A DNA stretch of 55,711 nucleotides from CAYPNF01 sp964411985 (GTDB lineage: Bacteria > Verrucomicrobiota > Verrucomicrobiia > Limisphaerales > J093). Position numbers and translations under genes: made by a program. Numbering within the stretch: the stretch's first letter is position 1; every line of letters starts with the position of its first letter. Where the stretch lies: positions 1 to 55,711 of the forward strand of contig CAYPNF010000051.1 in the NCBI GenBank assembly GCA_964411985.1. Reading direction: 5' to 3'. The notes under the pieces were generated by a model. That model was not told where the DNA came from and did no database searches. It worked only from the letters and a program-made list of their open reading frames with translations. Below, in pieces: positions 26,324-34,920 of this stretch.

Positions 26324-26925
26324 ATGAGCATTGACCCGCGCCTTCATCGGATTGTCGCAGCACAACCGTATCCGCTGTTGTTCGCCACGATTAGCGGTGC
26401 TCACCTGTATGGGTTTCCGTCACCAGACTCGGACTACGATCTGCGGGGCGCGCATCTTCTGCCGCTCGAAAAAGTGGTTAGGCTGGAAGTGACCGATGAA
26501 ACGGTTGAGGACGCCCGCGTGATCGAGGGTTTGGAGATGGATATCGTCAGTCATGATGTGAGGAGATTCTTCGGGATGTTTATCGGGTTTTGCTGACCGG
26601 GATTCACCTGATGCAGACCGGGAAAGTGGAGGCGAATCTCGTCACCCTGAACGAAGAAATGCGGCTGCCTTACCTCAACGACCTAATCTCACGCAAATTA
26701 GCCGGACCGGAGAACCTGGCGGTGGATCAGTTGTTGGACGCCGAGATCGCCTTCCATGAAGCCGAGTACCAACGTTTAAGGGGGGAGTTACAGGCGGCGC
26801 ATGAGGAGAGTCGTCTCCCCGAGACGGTCGACGAACGAACCAAGAAGGCGCTCGGAGACCTGCTGGTCCGCGTTCGCCTGGCCTCGATGGACGGAAGTGC
26901 GGGTGAGGGGAATACTCACAGCTGA
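26324..26925 (+). pseudogene. COG3541-type nucleotidyltransferase with internal deletion and frameshift
   Basis: The first part (26324-26596) encodes 90 residues with SGAHLYGFPSPDSDYDLRG, the nucleotidyltransferase core, and IVSHDVRRFFGMF before a stop. A different frame then resumes with YRVLLTGIHLMQTGKVEANLV and continues to 26925. From memory of this family, an intact protein has roughly 90-100 more residues between these two blocks, including a QLYSPLVV-type segment. So the central part has been lost and the join at about 26577 is out of frame. The two pieces might each be expressed as short peptides, but the simplest reading is a dead gene. The intact paralogue is directly upstream. Confidence 0.8.
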
Positions 26926-27100
26926 TAGCGAAGGTAACGAGGTCTGAAGAGATGGGAGGTGGCTCCTTCTTTTTTCCTCACGAGTAGGCCTCAAGCACAA
27001 GACCTTCTCCTTGATCGGCTTACTCCTGATGGAGAATGACCTTGCAGGGGCGATGACGGCTGGGTAGCTTGAAGGCCTCGTTGGGTGCCACCTAAAGGCC

Positions 27101-27610
27101 ATGAAAACTGAGAGTCAATTCGCTTACGATTCCAAGATCGAGGGTGATCTGGTGGTAACTCGCTTGGAGACGGCCATTAACTGGTTCCGTAAGAACTCCA
27201 TCTGGCCCATGCCCATGGGTTTGGCCTGCTGTGCCATCGAGCTCATGGCGGCGGGTGCGAGCCGGTATGATATTTCTCGATTCGGCGCGGAGGTGATGCG
27301 CTTTTCCCCCAGGCAATCGGACGTGATGATCGTTTCGGGGACTGTCACCTACAAGATGGCCCTTTCCGTGAAGCGGATTTATGATCAAATGGCTGAACCT
27401 AAATGGGTTATAGCCATGGGTGCCTGTGCCTCCACGGGAGGAATGTATCGCAGCTACTCCGTCCTTCAGGGCATTGATTCAATCCTGCCTGTCAGCTTCT
27501 ACATCGCGGGTTGCCCACCCCGGCCAGAAGCCCTTCTGGAAGGTCTCCTGCATTTGCAGAAGAAAGTGATGAAAGAACCTGTGCTTTCCACCCTGAAGAA
27601 GCTATCCTGA
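27101..27610 (+). CDS. nuoB: NADH-quinone oxidoreductase subunit B
   Basis: A 169-residue subunit that carries the N2 iron-sulfur cluster, the last electron carrier before quinone. Its ligands are visible as the tandem Cys43-Cys44 in GLACCAIELM, Cys109 in MGACASTGG and Cys138 in AGCPPRPEA. It is the first gene of the operon in this window. The 175 bases upstream hold no nuoA, which normally precedes nuoB. No clear promoter or strong ribosome site was identified; AAAGG lies just before the start. Confidence 0.97.
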   Translation: MKTESQFAYDSKIEGDLVVTRLETAINWFRKNSIWPMPMGLACCAIELMAAGASRYDISRFGAEVMRFSPRQSDVMIVSGTVTYKMALSVKRIYDQMAEPKWVIAMGACASTGGMYRSYSVLQGIDSILPVSFYIAGCPPRPEALLEGLLHLQKKVMKEPVLSTLKKLS

Positions 27611-27618
27611 TCCCTACC

Positions 27619-28200
27619 ATGACCTCCCTAGAGTTGGCACAACGCCTTAAGTCGCTGCAGGAGAATGCCCTCTCCTCGCCGACGGAGTTTCGTGGCGAAG
27701 TGACCATGGTGGTGGGGGATGCAGAGTTGATCGTGGCCGTTTGCCAGGAGGCCAGGAGCCTGGGGTTTGAGTTCCTTTTGGACGTCACAGGAATCGACAA
27801 CTATGGCGAAGACCCTAGGTGGACGGTGGTATACCACCTGTATCACCTGAAAGAGCATGTGCATCTCAGACTCAAGACCTCGGTAACCGAGGAGAAATCG
27901 GAGATGCCCACCGTCTCTGAGGTCTGGGCCACGGCAGATTGGCACGAACGGGAGATCTACGATATGTTCGGCCTTCGTTTTCGGGGGCATCCCGACTTGC
28001 GCCGTATTCTCATGTGGGAAGGTTATCCTTATTATCCTCTGCGCAAAGACTTTCCGCTGGCCGGAAGGCCTTCGGAGCTTCCGGAAGTGGCCTTCACCAA
28101 GCCTGCTCCCTTGGAGGGCGGGCCCTTTGTAACCAGTCCGGGTGGGCAGGACACCGTCGAACGTGAACCTCGAGCGAAATCTTTCGGCAAAGCGGATTAA
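27619..28200 (+). CDS. nuoC: NADH-quinone oxidoreductase subunit C
   Basis: A 193-residue peripheral-arm subunit. The signature HEREIYDMFGLRFRGHPDLR (about residues 114-133) and the following YYPLRKDFPL are diagnostic for the 30-kDa/NuoC family. ATG 27619 lies eight bases after nuoB. An upstream frame from 27511 overlaps nuoB and is rejected. The tail after residue 150 is poorly conserved and Pro-rich. nuoC is separate from nuoD here, unlike the fused form in E. coli. Confidence 0.95.
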   Translation: MTSLELAQRLKSLQENALSSPTEFRGEVTMVVGDAELIVAVCQEARSLGFEFLLDVTGIDNYGEDPRWTVVYHLYHLKEHVHLRLKTSVTEEKSEMPTVSEVWATADWHEREIYDMFGLRFRGHPDLRRILMWEGYPYYPLRKDFPLAGRPSELPEVAFTKPAPLEGGPFVTSPGGQDTVEREPRAKSFGKAD

Positions 28201-28202
28201 GC

Positions 28203-29498
28203 ATGGAAAGGACCCAACAGCCGAGCGCCCCAGCCCCTAGCACGAGCGAGTTTCGCTATGCGGACCCTGCCGCCAGAGCGGCCTCTGTCTCGACAGGTTC
28301 CTCGACCGAAGAGTTGAGGGATCTGGAAGGCGAGAAGATGGTCCTGAATATGGGGCCATCGCATCCCTCCACCCACGGGGTACTGCGCATCATTCTGGAG
28401 TTGGATGGAGAGATCATCACCAAGGCAATCCCGGATATTGGCTACCTTCATCGCGGTGACGAGAAGATCGCCGAGAACATGACTTACCACCAGTTCATCC
28501 CCTACACGGATCGACTGGACTACCTGGCACCTTTGGCGAACAACGTGGCCTACGTGCTCGCGGTGGAGAAGTTGTTGGGAATAGACAAAGCTTTGCCGTT
28601 ACGGTGTCAGTATATTCGCGTCCTCTGTTGTGAGTTGGCTAGGATTTCTTCCCATCTTTTGGGGGTCGGCTGTTTCGCCATGGATGTGGGCGCCATGACG
28701 GTTTTCCTGCACACCTTCACCGAGCGCGAGAAGATCTACAATCTATGCGAGTCTCTGACGGGTGCACGTTTTACCACCAGCTACACCCGAATCGGAGGTC
28801 TGAGCCGCGATTTGCCGCCGGGTTGGGTGGACGAATGCCGTTCGTTCCTGACCGGGGTTTTGAAAGAAATTGAGGAGGTAGAGGAACTCCTCACCCGCAA
28901 CCGCATCTGGATTGACCGCACCAAGGACGTGGGGGTGATCAGCCGGGAAAAGGCGATTAGCTATGGGCTTACCGGCCCCAACTTGCGTGGCAGCGGGGTG
29001 GATTACGACGTTCGCAAGGCCAACCCGTACTTGGTCTATGATCGTCTTTCCTTCGAGGTCCCGGTGGGTTCGGTTGGGGATTGCTACGATCGCTACCTAG
29101 TCCGGATGGAGGAGATGCGGCAGAGTGTCAGTCTGGTTCAGCAATGCCTGGATCAGATGCCGGATGGGCCCGTGAACGTGGCGGACGGGAAAATCGTGCT
29201 TCCGGCCAAGAACAAGGTTTTGACCAGCATGGAGGAGTTGATTCACCAATTCATGTTGGTGACCCAAGGGATGAACGTGCCTCCTGGAGAAGTCTATTTT
29301 GGCGCCGAGAATCCCAAAGGGGAACTTGGGTTCTACATCAATAGCCGGGGAGGGGGGACCCCCTATCGGCTCAAGATCCGCTCCCCGTCCTTTGTGAACC
29401 TGAGTATCTTGCCGGTCTTGCTCCCGGGATGCATGGTGAGCGATGTGGTATCCATCTTGGGATCTTTTGATTTCGTGATGGGAGAATGCGACCGCTAA
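28203..29498 (+). CDS. nuoD: NADH-quinone oxidoreductase subunit D
   Basis: A 431-residue 49-kDa-type subunit that forms the quinone-binding pocket with NuoB. GPSHPSTHGVLRI (about residues 50-62) and DIGYLHRGDEKIAE are the expected motifs, and the quinone-site tyrosine and histidine regions are intact. A 40-residue N-terminal extension rich in Ser and Ala is not conserved in the family. The start follows the nuoC stop by two bases. The protein is full length to its family end SFDFVMGECDR. Confidence 0.96.
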   Translation: MERTQQPSAPAPSTSEFRYADPAARAASVSTGSSTEELRDLEGEKMVLNMGPSHPSTHGVLRIILELDGEIITKAIPDIGYLHRGDEKIAENMTYHQFIPYTDRLDYLAPLANNVAYVLAVEKLLGIDKALPLRCQYIRVLCCELARISSHLLGVGCFAMDVGAMTVFLHTFTEREKIYNLCESLTGARFTTSYTRIGGLSRDLPPGWVDECRSFLTGVLKEIEEVEELLTRNRIWIDRTKDVGVISREKAISYGLTGPNLRGSGVDYDVRKANPYLVYDRLSFEVPVGSVGDCYDRYLVRMEEMRQSVSLVQQCLDQMPDGPVNVADGKIVLPAKNKVLTSMEELIHQFMLVTQGMNVPPGEVYFGAENPKGELGFYINSRGGGTPYRLKIRSPSFVNLSILPVLLPGCMVSDVVSILGSFDFVMGECDR

Positions 29499-29528
29499 GT
29501 GGATACCTGCACGACGACGATACAACCG

Positions 29529-30014
29529 ATGAGTTTTCAGCCACCATCTGAACTAGAAGCGGAGATTGATGAGCTCATCAGTCACTATCCGCGCAAGCGC
29601 AGCGCATCGCTCATGGTCTTGCATGCCTTGCAGGAGCACTTCGGATTCATCTCGAGGGATGCGGTGGAATGGGCGGCGGCGAAATTGGAGTTGAAACCGA
29701 TCAACGTGTATGAACTGGTGACGTTCTACCCGATGTTTCGACAGACGCCGGTGGGCAAGTTTCACTTCAAGATTTGTCGCACCCTCAGCTGCGCCTTGGG
29801 CGGGTCGCATGAGTTGCACGCCTACCTTTGCAGTCGGTTAGGGTTGAATCCTCATGGGCACGGTCCACAGACGACCGCAGATGGCCGGTTCACGGTCGAG
29901 TTTGTCGAGTGCCTCGCCAGCTGCGGTACGGCGCCGGTGATGACCTGCAACGACCAGTTTTACGAAGGTGTCACGCAGAAGAAAGCGGACACGGTGATTG
30001 ACCAGTGTGTGTAG
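29529..30014 (+). CDS. nuoE: NADH-quinone oxidoreductase subunit E
   Basis: A 161-residue 24-kDa-type subunit binding the N1a [2Fe-2S] cluster. Its four ligands are visible as Cys83 and Cys88 (CRTLSC) and Cys128 and Cys132 (CLASC). A GTG start directly after the nuoD stop would add ten residues; ATG 29529 gives the family-like start. It acts with NuoF and NuoG in the NADH-oxidising module. The gap to nuoF is 169 bases and holds an antisense tRNA gene, so the operon is physically interrupted here. Confidence 0.95.
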   Translation: MSFQPPSELEAEIDELISHYPRKRSASLMVLHALQEHFGFISRDAVEWAAAKLELKPINVYELVTFYPMFRQTPVGKFHFKICRTLSCALGGSHELHAYLCSRLGLNPHGHGPQTTADGRFTVEFVECLASCGTAPVMTCNDQFYEGVTQKKADTVIDQCV

Positions 30015-30050
30015 TAGAAACGTCTTGAAATCAACGAAAACAACGAGAAG

Positions 30051-30124
30051 TGGCTGCCGGACATGGATTTGAACCATGACAAACAGATCCAGAGTCTGCT
30101 GTGCTACCGTTACACCATCCGGCA
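30051..30124 (-). tRNA. tRNA-Gln (anticodon CUG)
   Basis: Read on the minus strand, all arms fold. The acceptor stem is TGCCGGA paired with TCCGGCA, followed by G and an encoded CCA. The D arm is GTG-TAACGGTAG-CAC. The anticodon stem GCAGA/TCTGT has loop CTCTGGA, giving anticodon CTG. The T arm is CATGG-TTCAAAT-CCATG. The D-arm sequence matches the usual bacterial glutamine tRNA. It reads CAG codons. The gene is antisense to the nuo operon between nuoE and nuoF, with a candidate promoter directly upstream. Confidence 0.93.
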
Positions 30125-30137
30125 AGATGGGACAGCC

Positions 30138-30165
30138 AACCTACAGAGTCTGACTCTAGAGTCAA
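30138..30165 (-). promoter_or_regulatory. Promoter of the antisense tRNA-Gln gene, overlapping a palindrome
   Basis: On the minus strand TTGACT (30165-30160), a 16-base spacer and TAGGTT (30143-30138) place a start point about 7 bases before the tRNA 5' end. The -35 overlaps a perfect 14-base palindrome, TGACTCTAGAGTCA, at 30151-30164. The -35 is strong and the -10 is weak. Confidence 0.5.
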
Positions 30166-30183
30166 GCGTGCAAAAGGTCCTCC

Positions 30184-31614
30184 ATGCCGTCTGAATATCG
30201 ACTCGTCTTAAAGAACGCTGACAGTCCCGGTTATACCGTGGACATCGACTGCTATCTGCGTCACGGCGGATACACGGAGTTGAAAAGCGTCCTTGCTTGG
30301 ACTCCCAAGACGACTGCCGACGGGAAGACACTGAGCCCCCAAGAGCAGGTCCGCCAGGAAGTCACGGCGTCGGGCCTTCGCGGGCGCGGTGGCGCGGGTT
30401 TCTCTTGCGGTTTGAAGTGGTCCTTGGTTGATCGAAGGAGCGGCAAGCCCATCTATTTGATCTGCAACGCGGACGAATCGGAACCTGGCACTTTCAAGGA
30501 CCGCCAGATCATTCACAAGGACCCTCACCAGCTGTTGGAGGGGATGATTATCGCCTGCTTCGCTAACGATGTGCATCTCGCTTATATCTACATCCGGGGC
30601 GAGTTTGTGCAGGGTGCCAAGATCCTGAATCAGGCCCTCAAAGAGGCGCGCCAAAAGGGTTTTCTTGGGAAGAACATCCTCGGAAGTGGCTACGATTTGG
30701 AGATTCACGTCCACCGCGGAGCGGGGGCCTACATCTGCGGTGAAGAAACCGGGCTCATTGAGTCTCTTGAAGGCAAGCGGCCTTACCCGCGTATCAAGCC
30801 GCCCTATTTCCCGGCGGTTCTGGGTCTCTACCTTTGCCCCACCATCGTCAACAACGTGGAGACGTTGTGCGACGTCAAGCACATCGTACGCATGGGTGGT
30901 GCGGAGTATGCCAAGCTCGGCACCCCCAATAACAGTGGTACCCGCTTGGTGTGTGTCAGTGGGCACGTGAACAAGCCAGGCTATTTCGAGATCGAGGTTG
31001 GCAAGGTGACCTTGGGCGAACTCATCTTCGATCCTGCTTTTTGCGATGGCCTTCGGGCTGGCAGAAAACTGCGTGCCATCATTCCTGGCGGGGTCTCTTC
31101 CAAGGTCTTTCGGGCGGGCGAGAAGTTCAAATTCAAGAAAAAAGGCGCGGACGGCCGGGAATCGGAACAAGAGGTCGATGTATTGGATTTACCGTACGAT
31201 TTTACGTCCCTCATGGCCGCCGGTAGCATGTCTGGGTCGGGAGCCATCGTGGTCCTGGATGATTCGGTGGATATCGTCGATGCTCTCGCCAATATCAGCG
31301 AGTTTTTCGCTCACGAGAGTTGTGGTCAGTGCACTCCTTGTCGGGAAGGTTCGCTTTGGATGGCCAAGACCCTGCGCCGTATGACAAATGGCGAAGGACG
31401 TCGCGAGGATGCGGAGTATTTGGGCAAGATCGCGGATAACATTCCCGGCGGGCGGACGGTTTGCGCTTTTGGCGAGGCTTGTTCCTGGCCAGTGCAGAGT
31501 TTCCTGGCGAAGTTCAAAGAGGACTTCGTGGCGAGAGGTGTTGAAGACGAGGAAACCCGTAAGAGCCAGAAGGCCGGGAAGGCTGGTAAACCCCAACCTG
31601 TGACTCACGCTTGA
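30184..31614 (+). CDS. nuoF: NADH-quinone oxidoreductase subunit F
   Basis: A 476-residue 51-kDa-type subunit that oxidises NADH and holds FMN and the N3 [4Fe-4S] cluster. GLRGRGGAGF (about residues 64-73) is the NADH/FMN glycine-rich site. The cluster ligands are Cys380, Cys383 and Cys386 in SCGQCTPCREG plus Cys427. The basic tail (KSQKAGKAGKPQ) is not conserved. ATG 30184 follows the tRNA gene by about 60 bases, so nuoF may need read-through across an antisense tRNA or its own promoter. nuoG starts 6 bases after its stop. Confidence 0.96.
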   Translation: MPSEYRLVLKNADSPGYTVDIDCYLRHGGYTELKSVLAWTPKTTADGKTLSPQEQVRQEVTASGLRGRGGAGFSCGLKWSLVDRRSGKPIYLICNADESEPGTFKDRQIIHKDPHQLLEGMIIACFANDVHLAYIYIRGEFVQGAKILNQALKEARQKGFLGKNILGSGYDLEIHVHRGAGAYICGEETGLIESLEGKRPYPRIKPPYFPAVLGLYLCPTIVNNVETLCDVKHIVRMGGAEYAKLGTPNNSGTRLVCVSGHVNKPGYFEIEVGKVTLGELIFDPAFCDGLRAGRKLRAIIPGGVSSKVFRAGEKFKFKKKGADGRESEQEVDVLDLPYDFTSLMAAGSMSGSGAIVVLDDSVDIVDALANISEFFAHESCGQCTPCREGSLWMAKTLRRMTNGEGRREDAEYLGKIADNIPGGRTVCAFGEACSWPVQSFLAKFKEDFVARGVEDEETRKSQKAGKAGKPQPVTHA

Positions 31615-31620
31615 CCTGAC

Positions 31621-33297
31621 ATGAGCAACCCTCCCGCTCCAGCCCCAGTTGTGGACACGATGACCGTCAAGGTGGACGGCATGGTGGTGGTTGTTCCGAA
31701 GACTTCTCTGGATCCGCTTACAGGAAAGCCGATCCCCACCACGATGATCCAGGCTTGCAACCTGGCAAAGGTCGAGGTTCCGCACTATTGCTATCATCCC
31801 AGACTGCCGGTTTCCGGCAACTGCCGCATGTGCCTGGTGGAGTATGGCACTCCGGCTCTGGGGCCGGATCGGCAGCCGTTGAAGAATCCCGATGGCAGTC
31901 CAGTGATTACCAAATCGCCGCGGCCCGCGATCGCCTGTGCCACCCCCATTTCACCCGGAATGGAAATCTACACGGCTACGCCGGGCGTGAAGCAGATGCG
32001 ACAGGGAGTGCTCGAGTCGTTCCTGATCAATCACCCCTTGGATTGCCCGATCTGCGATCAGGCTGGCGAATGCAAGTTGCAGGAATATTCCATGGAGTAT
32101 GGCCAGGCAACCAGCCGGTTCGCGGAGGCTAAAGTGCACAAGCCCAAGCGCGTGGATCTGGGGCCGCGGATCATGCTTGATGCCGAGCGTTGCATTCTTT
32201 GTACGCGTTGCATCCGCTTTACCCGCGATATTGCAGGTGACGACGCCCTTGGGATCGTGAACCGAGGCAGCCTCAACACCATCTCCACCTATCCCGGCCA
32301 GTCCTTCGATAACAACTACACCCTAAACACGGTCGATCTCTGCCCGGTGGGGGCGCTGACTTCCAAGGATTTCCGGTTCCAGATGCGGGTGTGGTTCCTG
32401 CGGGAGGCCAAGAGCCTGTGCACCAGCTGCGGTACTGGCTGTAACGTGGTGATTGGTTCTCGGGAAGGCCGGGTCTACCGCTATGTCCCTCGTGATAACG
32501 AGGCCGTCAACGGTTCCTGGATGTGTGATGCCGGCCGTTTGAATTACAAATGGATCGCCCGGCCCGACCGCCTGTCCGAGGTGCGGAAGCGCGGTGCAGA
32601 CGGCAAGAGTTCTACGCTGCAATGGGGAGAGGCGATGAGCGAACTGCGCACTCTCCTCGAGACCTCCCCCAAGGGTTCCGTGGCTATCATCGCGTCGGCC
32701 CGCCAGACGAACGAAGAGCTTTTCCTGCTGAAACGGCTTGCCACGAAACTGGGTGCGGTTACGGATTCCATCCCCAGGCAAGGGGAGCCAGACCGGTTGT
32801 TGGTTTCGGCCGATAAGAATCCAAACACTCAGGGTGCGCGGCTCATCGGCATCGCCTCGGACCCGATGGGTTCTGCATTGCCCAAGATTGCCGACGGGAT
32901 CCGTCAAGGCCAGGTGAAGACACTGGTCGTTTTTGGTGAAGATGTGACGCGTTACGGGATTGGAAAGGACTTGTTAGCCAAACTGACCTTACTGGTGGCT
33001 TGCGATATTCTGCCCAACTCGACCACGGAAGCGGCCCATTTCTTGTTGCCTGGGTGCGCTCATGCTGAGAAACGCGGAACCTTTACCAACACCAAGGGCC
33101 GGGTTCAGCGTTTTTGGAAAGCCGTTGAACCGCCCGGAGCCGCGCGGCCCGAGGCGGAAATCCTGAGCGACCTGCTGGGAGATGCCGGGCATGGCAACCC
33201 AGAGGGCCTTTTCAAGGCGATGAGTGCTGAGATCACCGCCTTCCAAGGCTTGACCCTTGCAGGTGTCGGAGACCGCGGCGTGACCTTGCCGGTGTAA
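31621..33297 (+). CDS. nuoG: NADH-quinone oxidoreductase subunit G (short form)
   Basis: A 558-residue 75-kDa-type subunit. The N-terminal [2Fe-2S] domain uses Cys46, Cys57, Cys68 and Cys71; the His-Cys [4Fe-4S] segment is near HPLDCPICDQAGEC and the next clusters use CILCTRC and CTSCGTGC. A shortened molybdopterin-oxidoreductase-like part follows, ending near 540. The protein is much shorter than E. coli NuoG (about 908 residues), which reflects a reduced C-terminal domain rather than a broken gene, because the frame is clean to its stop. Confidence 0.95.
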   Translation: MSNPPAPAPVVDTMTVKVDGMVVVVPKTSLDPLTGKPIPTTMIQACNLAKVEVPHYCYHPRLPVSGNCRMCLVEYGTPALGPDRQPLKNPDGSPVITKSPRPAIACATPISPGMEIYTATPGVKQMRQGVLESFLINHPLDCPICDQAGECKLQEYSMEYGQATSRFAEAKVHKPKRVDLGPRIMLDAERCILCTRCIRFTRDIAGDDALGIVNRGSLNTISTYPGQSFDNNYTLNTVDLCPVGALTSKDFRFQMRVWFLREAKSLCTSCGTGCNVVIGSREGRVYRYVPRDNEAVNGSWMCDAGRLNYKWIARPDRLSEVRKRGADGKSSTLQWGEAMSELRTLLETSPKGSVAIIASARQTNEELFLLKRLATKLGAVTDSIPRQGEPDRLLVSADKNPNTQGARLIGIASDPMGSALPKIADGIRQGQVKTLVVFGEDVTRYGIGKDLLAKLTLLVACDILPNSTTEAAHFLLPGCAHAEKRGTFTNTKGRVQRFWKAVEPPGAARPEAEILSDLLGDAGHGNPEGLFKAMSAEITAFQGLTLAGVGDRGVTLPV

Positions 33298-33309
33298 CCA
33301 ACAACCACT

Positions 33310-34356
33310 ATGGCCTGGATCAACCAACTCGACGAGACGCAGCAGTTCCTGCTGTTTAGCGCCTTGAAAGTTCTGGGGGCGTTTGCCGTGGTCATGCCCA
33401 TCGTGGCTTACGCGGTCCTTGCGGAACGACGCATCTGCGCCTTCATTCAGGACCGGATCGGGCCCAACCGGGCGGGTCCCTTCGGGTTGCTTCAACCGGC
33501 CGCTGACGCGGTGAAGTCCTTCCTCAAGGAGGACTTCATGCCCGGACACGTACGGAAAGTCTACTTCTGGCTGGCGCCTGCGATCGTCATGATTCCCAGC
33601 CTGCTGACCTTGGCGGTCATTCCTTTTGGATCGCAGATGGGCGCCCAAAAGATGGTCATTGCCGACCTGAACGTGGGGATTCTCTATACCTTCGGCATCG
33701 TGTCCTTGGGCGTTTATGGGATTGTGTTGGCGGGTTACGCAGCCCGCTCGAAGTATCCCTTCATCGGGGGGATTCGTTCCAGCGCCCAGCTCATCTCGTA
33801 TGAGATTGCGATGGGCATGTCGGTGATTCCGATCTTCATGTTGGTGGGCGACCTGAACCTGAGTTCGGTCGTGCAATACCAATCTGGGGGCATCTGGAAC
33901 TGGCTGGCTTTCAAGCAGCCGATCGCCTTCGCTATCTTTGTCGCTGCCGCCTTCGCCGAAACCAATCGGCTCCCCTTCGACCTTCCGGAAGCCGAGCAGG
34001 AGCTGGCGGGTGGGTATAACGTCGAATACAGCTCCATGAAGTTCGCCCTCTTTTTCATGGGGGAATACGCCAATATGGTGGCCGCCTCGGCGATGATGGT
34101 CACGTTGTTCTTCGGGGGTTGGATGCTACCCTTCTTCGGCTTGGACCAGCCCGCGACCACCCTTCTGGGCGGCATTCTGCATATCCTGATTTTCATTGCC
34201 AAGGTGCTGGCGTTTATCGTCCTCTTCATCTGGGTACGATGGATGTGGCCCCGGTTCCGTTATGACCAGCTTATGGACTTGGGCTGGAAGCGGTTTGTGC
34301 CGCTCGCTCTAGCCAACATCGTTGTGACCGCGACCTTTCTCTGGTTGCGGCAGTGA
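33310..34356 (+). CDS. nuoH: NADH-quinone oxidoreductase subunit H
   Basis: A 348-residue membrane subunit with about eight hydrophobic segments. It links the peripheral arm to the proton-pumping arm. AERRICAFIQDRIGPNRAGP (about 38-57) and AETNRLPFDLPEAEQEL are the expected NuoH motifs; the conserved acidic residues of the first loop are part of the quinone channel. Its stop overlaps a GTG that could start nuoI, indicating coupling. Confidence 0.96.
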   Translation: MAWINQLDETQQFLLFSALKVLGAFAVVMPIVAYAVLAERRICAFIQDRIGPNRAGPFGLLQPAADAVKSFLKEDFMPGHVRKVYFWLAPAIVMIPSLLTLAVIPFGSQMGAQKMVIADLNVGILYTFGIVSLGVYGIVLAGYAARSKYPFIGGIRSSAQLISYEIAMGMSVIPIFMLVGDLNLSSVVQYQSGGIWNWLAFKQPIAFAIFVAAAFAETNRLPFDLPEAEQELAGGYNVEYSSMKFALFFMGEYANMVAASAMMVTLFFGGWMLPFFGLDQPATTLLGGILHILIFIAKVLAFIVLFIWVRWMWPRFRYDQLMDLGWKRFVPLALANIVVTATFLWLRQ

Positions 34357-34379
34357 AGCGAAGTGACCTGTATCACGCC

Positions 34380-34913
34380 ATGATCGTTCAACGAAAACCG
34401 CTAAGTTTGTGGGAGAGACTCTACCTCCCTGCCATCCTTGGTGGGTTCAGGGTCACGCTTCGTCACTTTTTCAAGAAGAAGGTGACGATGCAGTATCCCG
34501 AGCAGCGGTGGGTGGTTCCGGACGGGTATCGGGGCGCTCCGTATTTGGTGAAGGACCAGGAGGGGCGTACCAAGTGTGTCTCCTGCCAGTTGTGCGAATT
34601 CATTTGTCCGCCCAAAGCGATCAAGATCACTCCACCTGGCCCGGAGCCGAACGCTGCGGCATCCAACGTGGAGAAGATCCCGAAGGAATTCGAGATCAAC
34701 ATGCTTCGGTGCATCTTCTGTGGGTATTGCCAGGAGGTTTGTCCCGAAGAGGCCATCTTCCTCATGAAGGACTACGCCCTGATCGGGTCCAACCGGAAGG
34801 AGATGGTTTACAACAAGGAAAAGCTTCTTTCGCTGGGTGGTGTTCACCAGGACCAGATCCACAAGTGGAAGCACAAAGCAGACGAAGCCCGGGCCCAAGG
34901 GATGGAACCTTAA
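34380..34913 (+). CDS. nuoI: NADH-quinone oxidoreductase subunit I
   Basis: A 177-residue ferredoxin-like subunit with two [4Fe-4S] clusters (N6a and N6b). The ligands are Cys66, Cys69, Cys72 and Cys76 (CVSCQLCEFICPP), and Cys111, Cys114, Cys117 and Cys121 (CIFCGYCQEVCPEE). I chose ATG 34380, which gives MIVQRKPLSLWERLYLP as in related proteins; a GTG at 34353 overlapping the nuoH stop is an alternative. The tail beyond residue 160 is not part of the cluster domain. Confidence 0.95.
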   Translation: MIVQRKPLSLWERLYLPAILGGFRVTLRHFFKKKVTMQYPEQRWVVPDGYRGAPYLVKDQEGRTKCVSCQLCEFICPPKAIKITPPGPEPNAAASNVEKIPKEFEINMLRCIFCGYCQEVCPEEAIFLMKDYALIGSNRKEMVYNKEKLLSLGGVHQDQIHKWKHKADEARAQGMEP

Positions 34914-34920
34914 CACTGGC

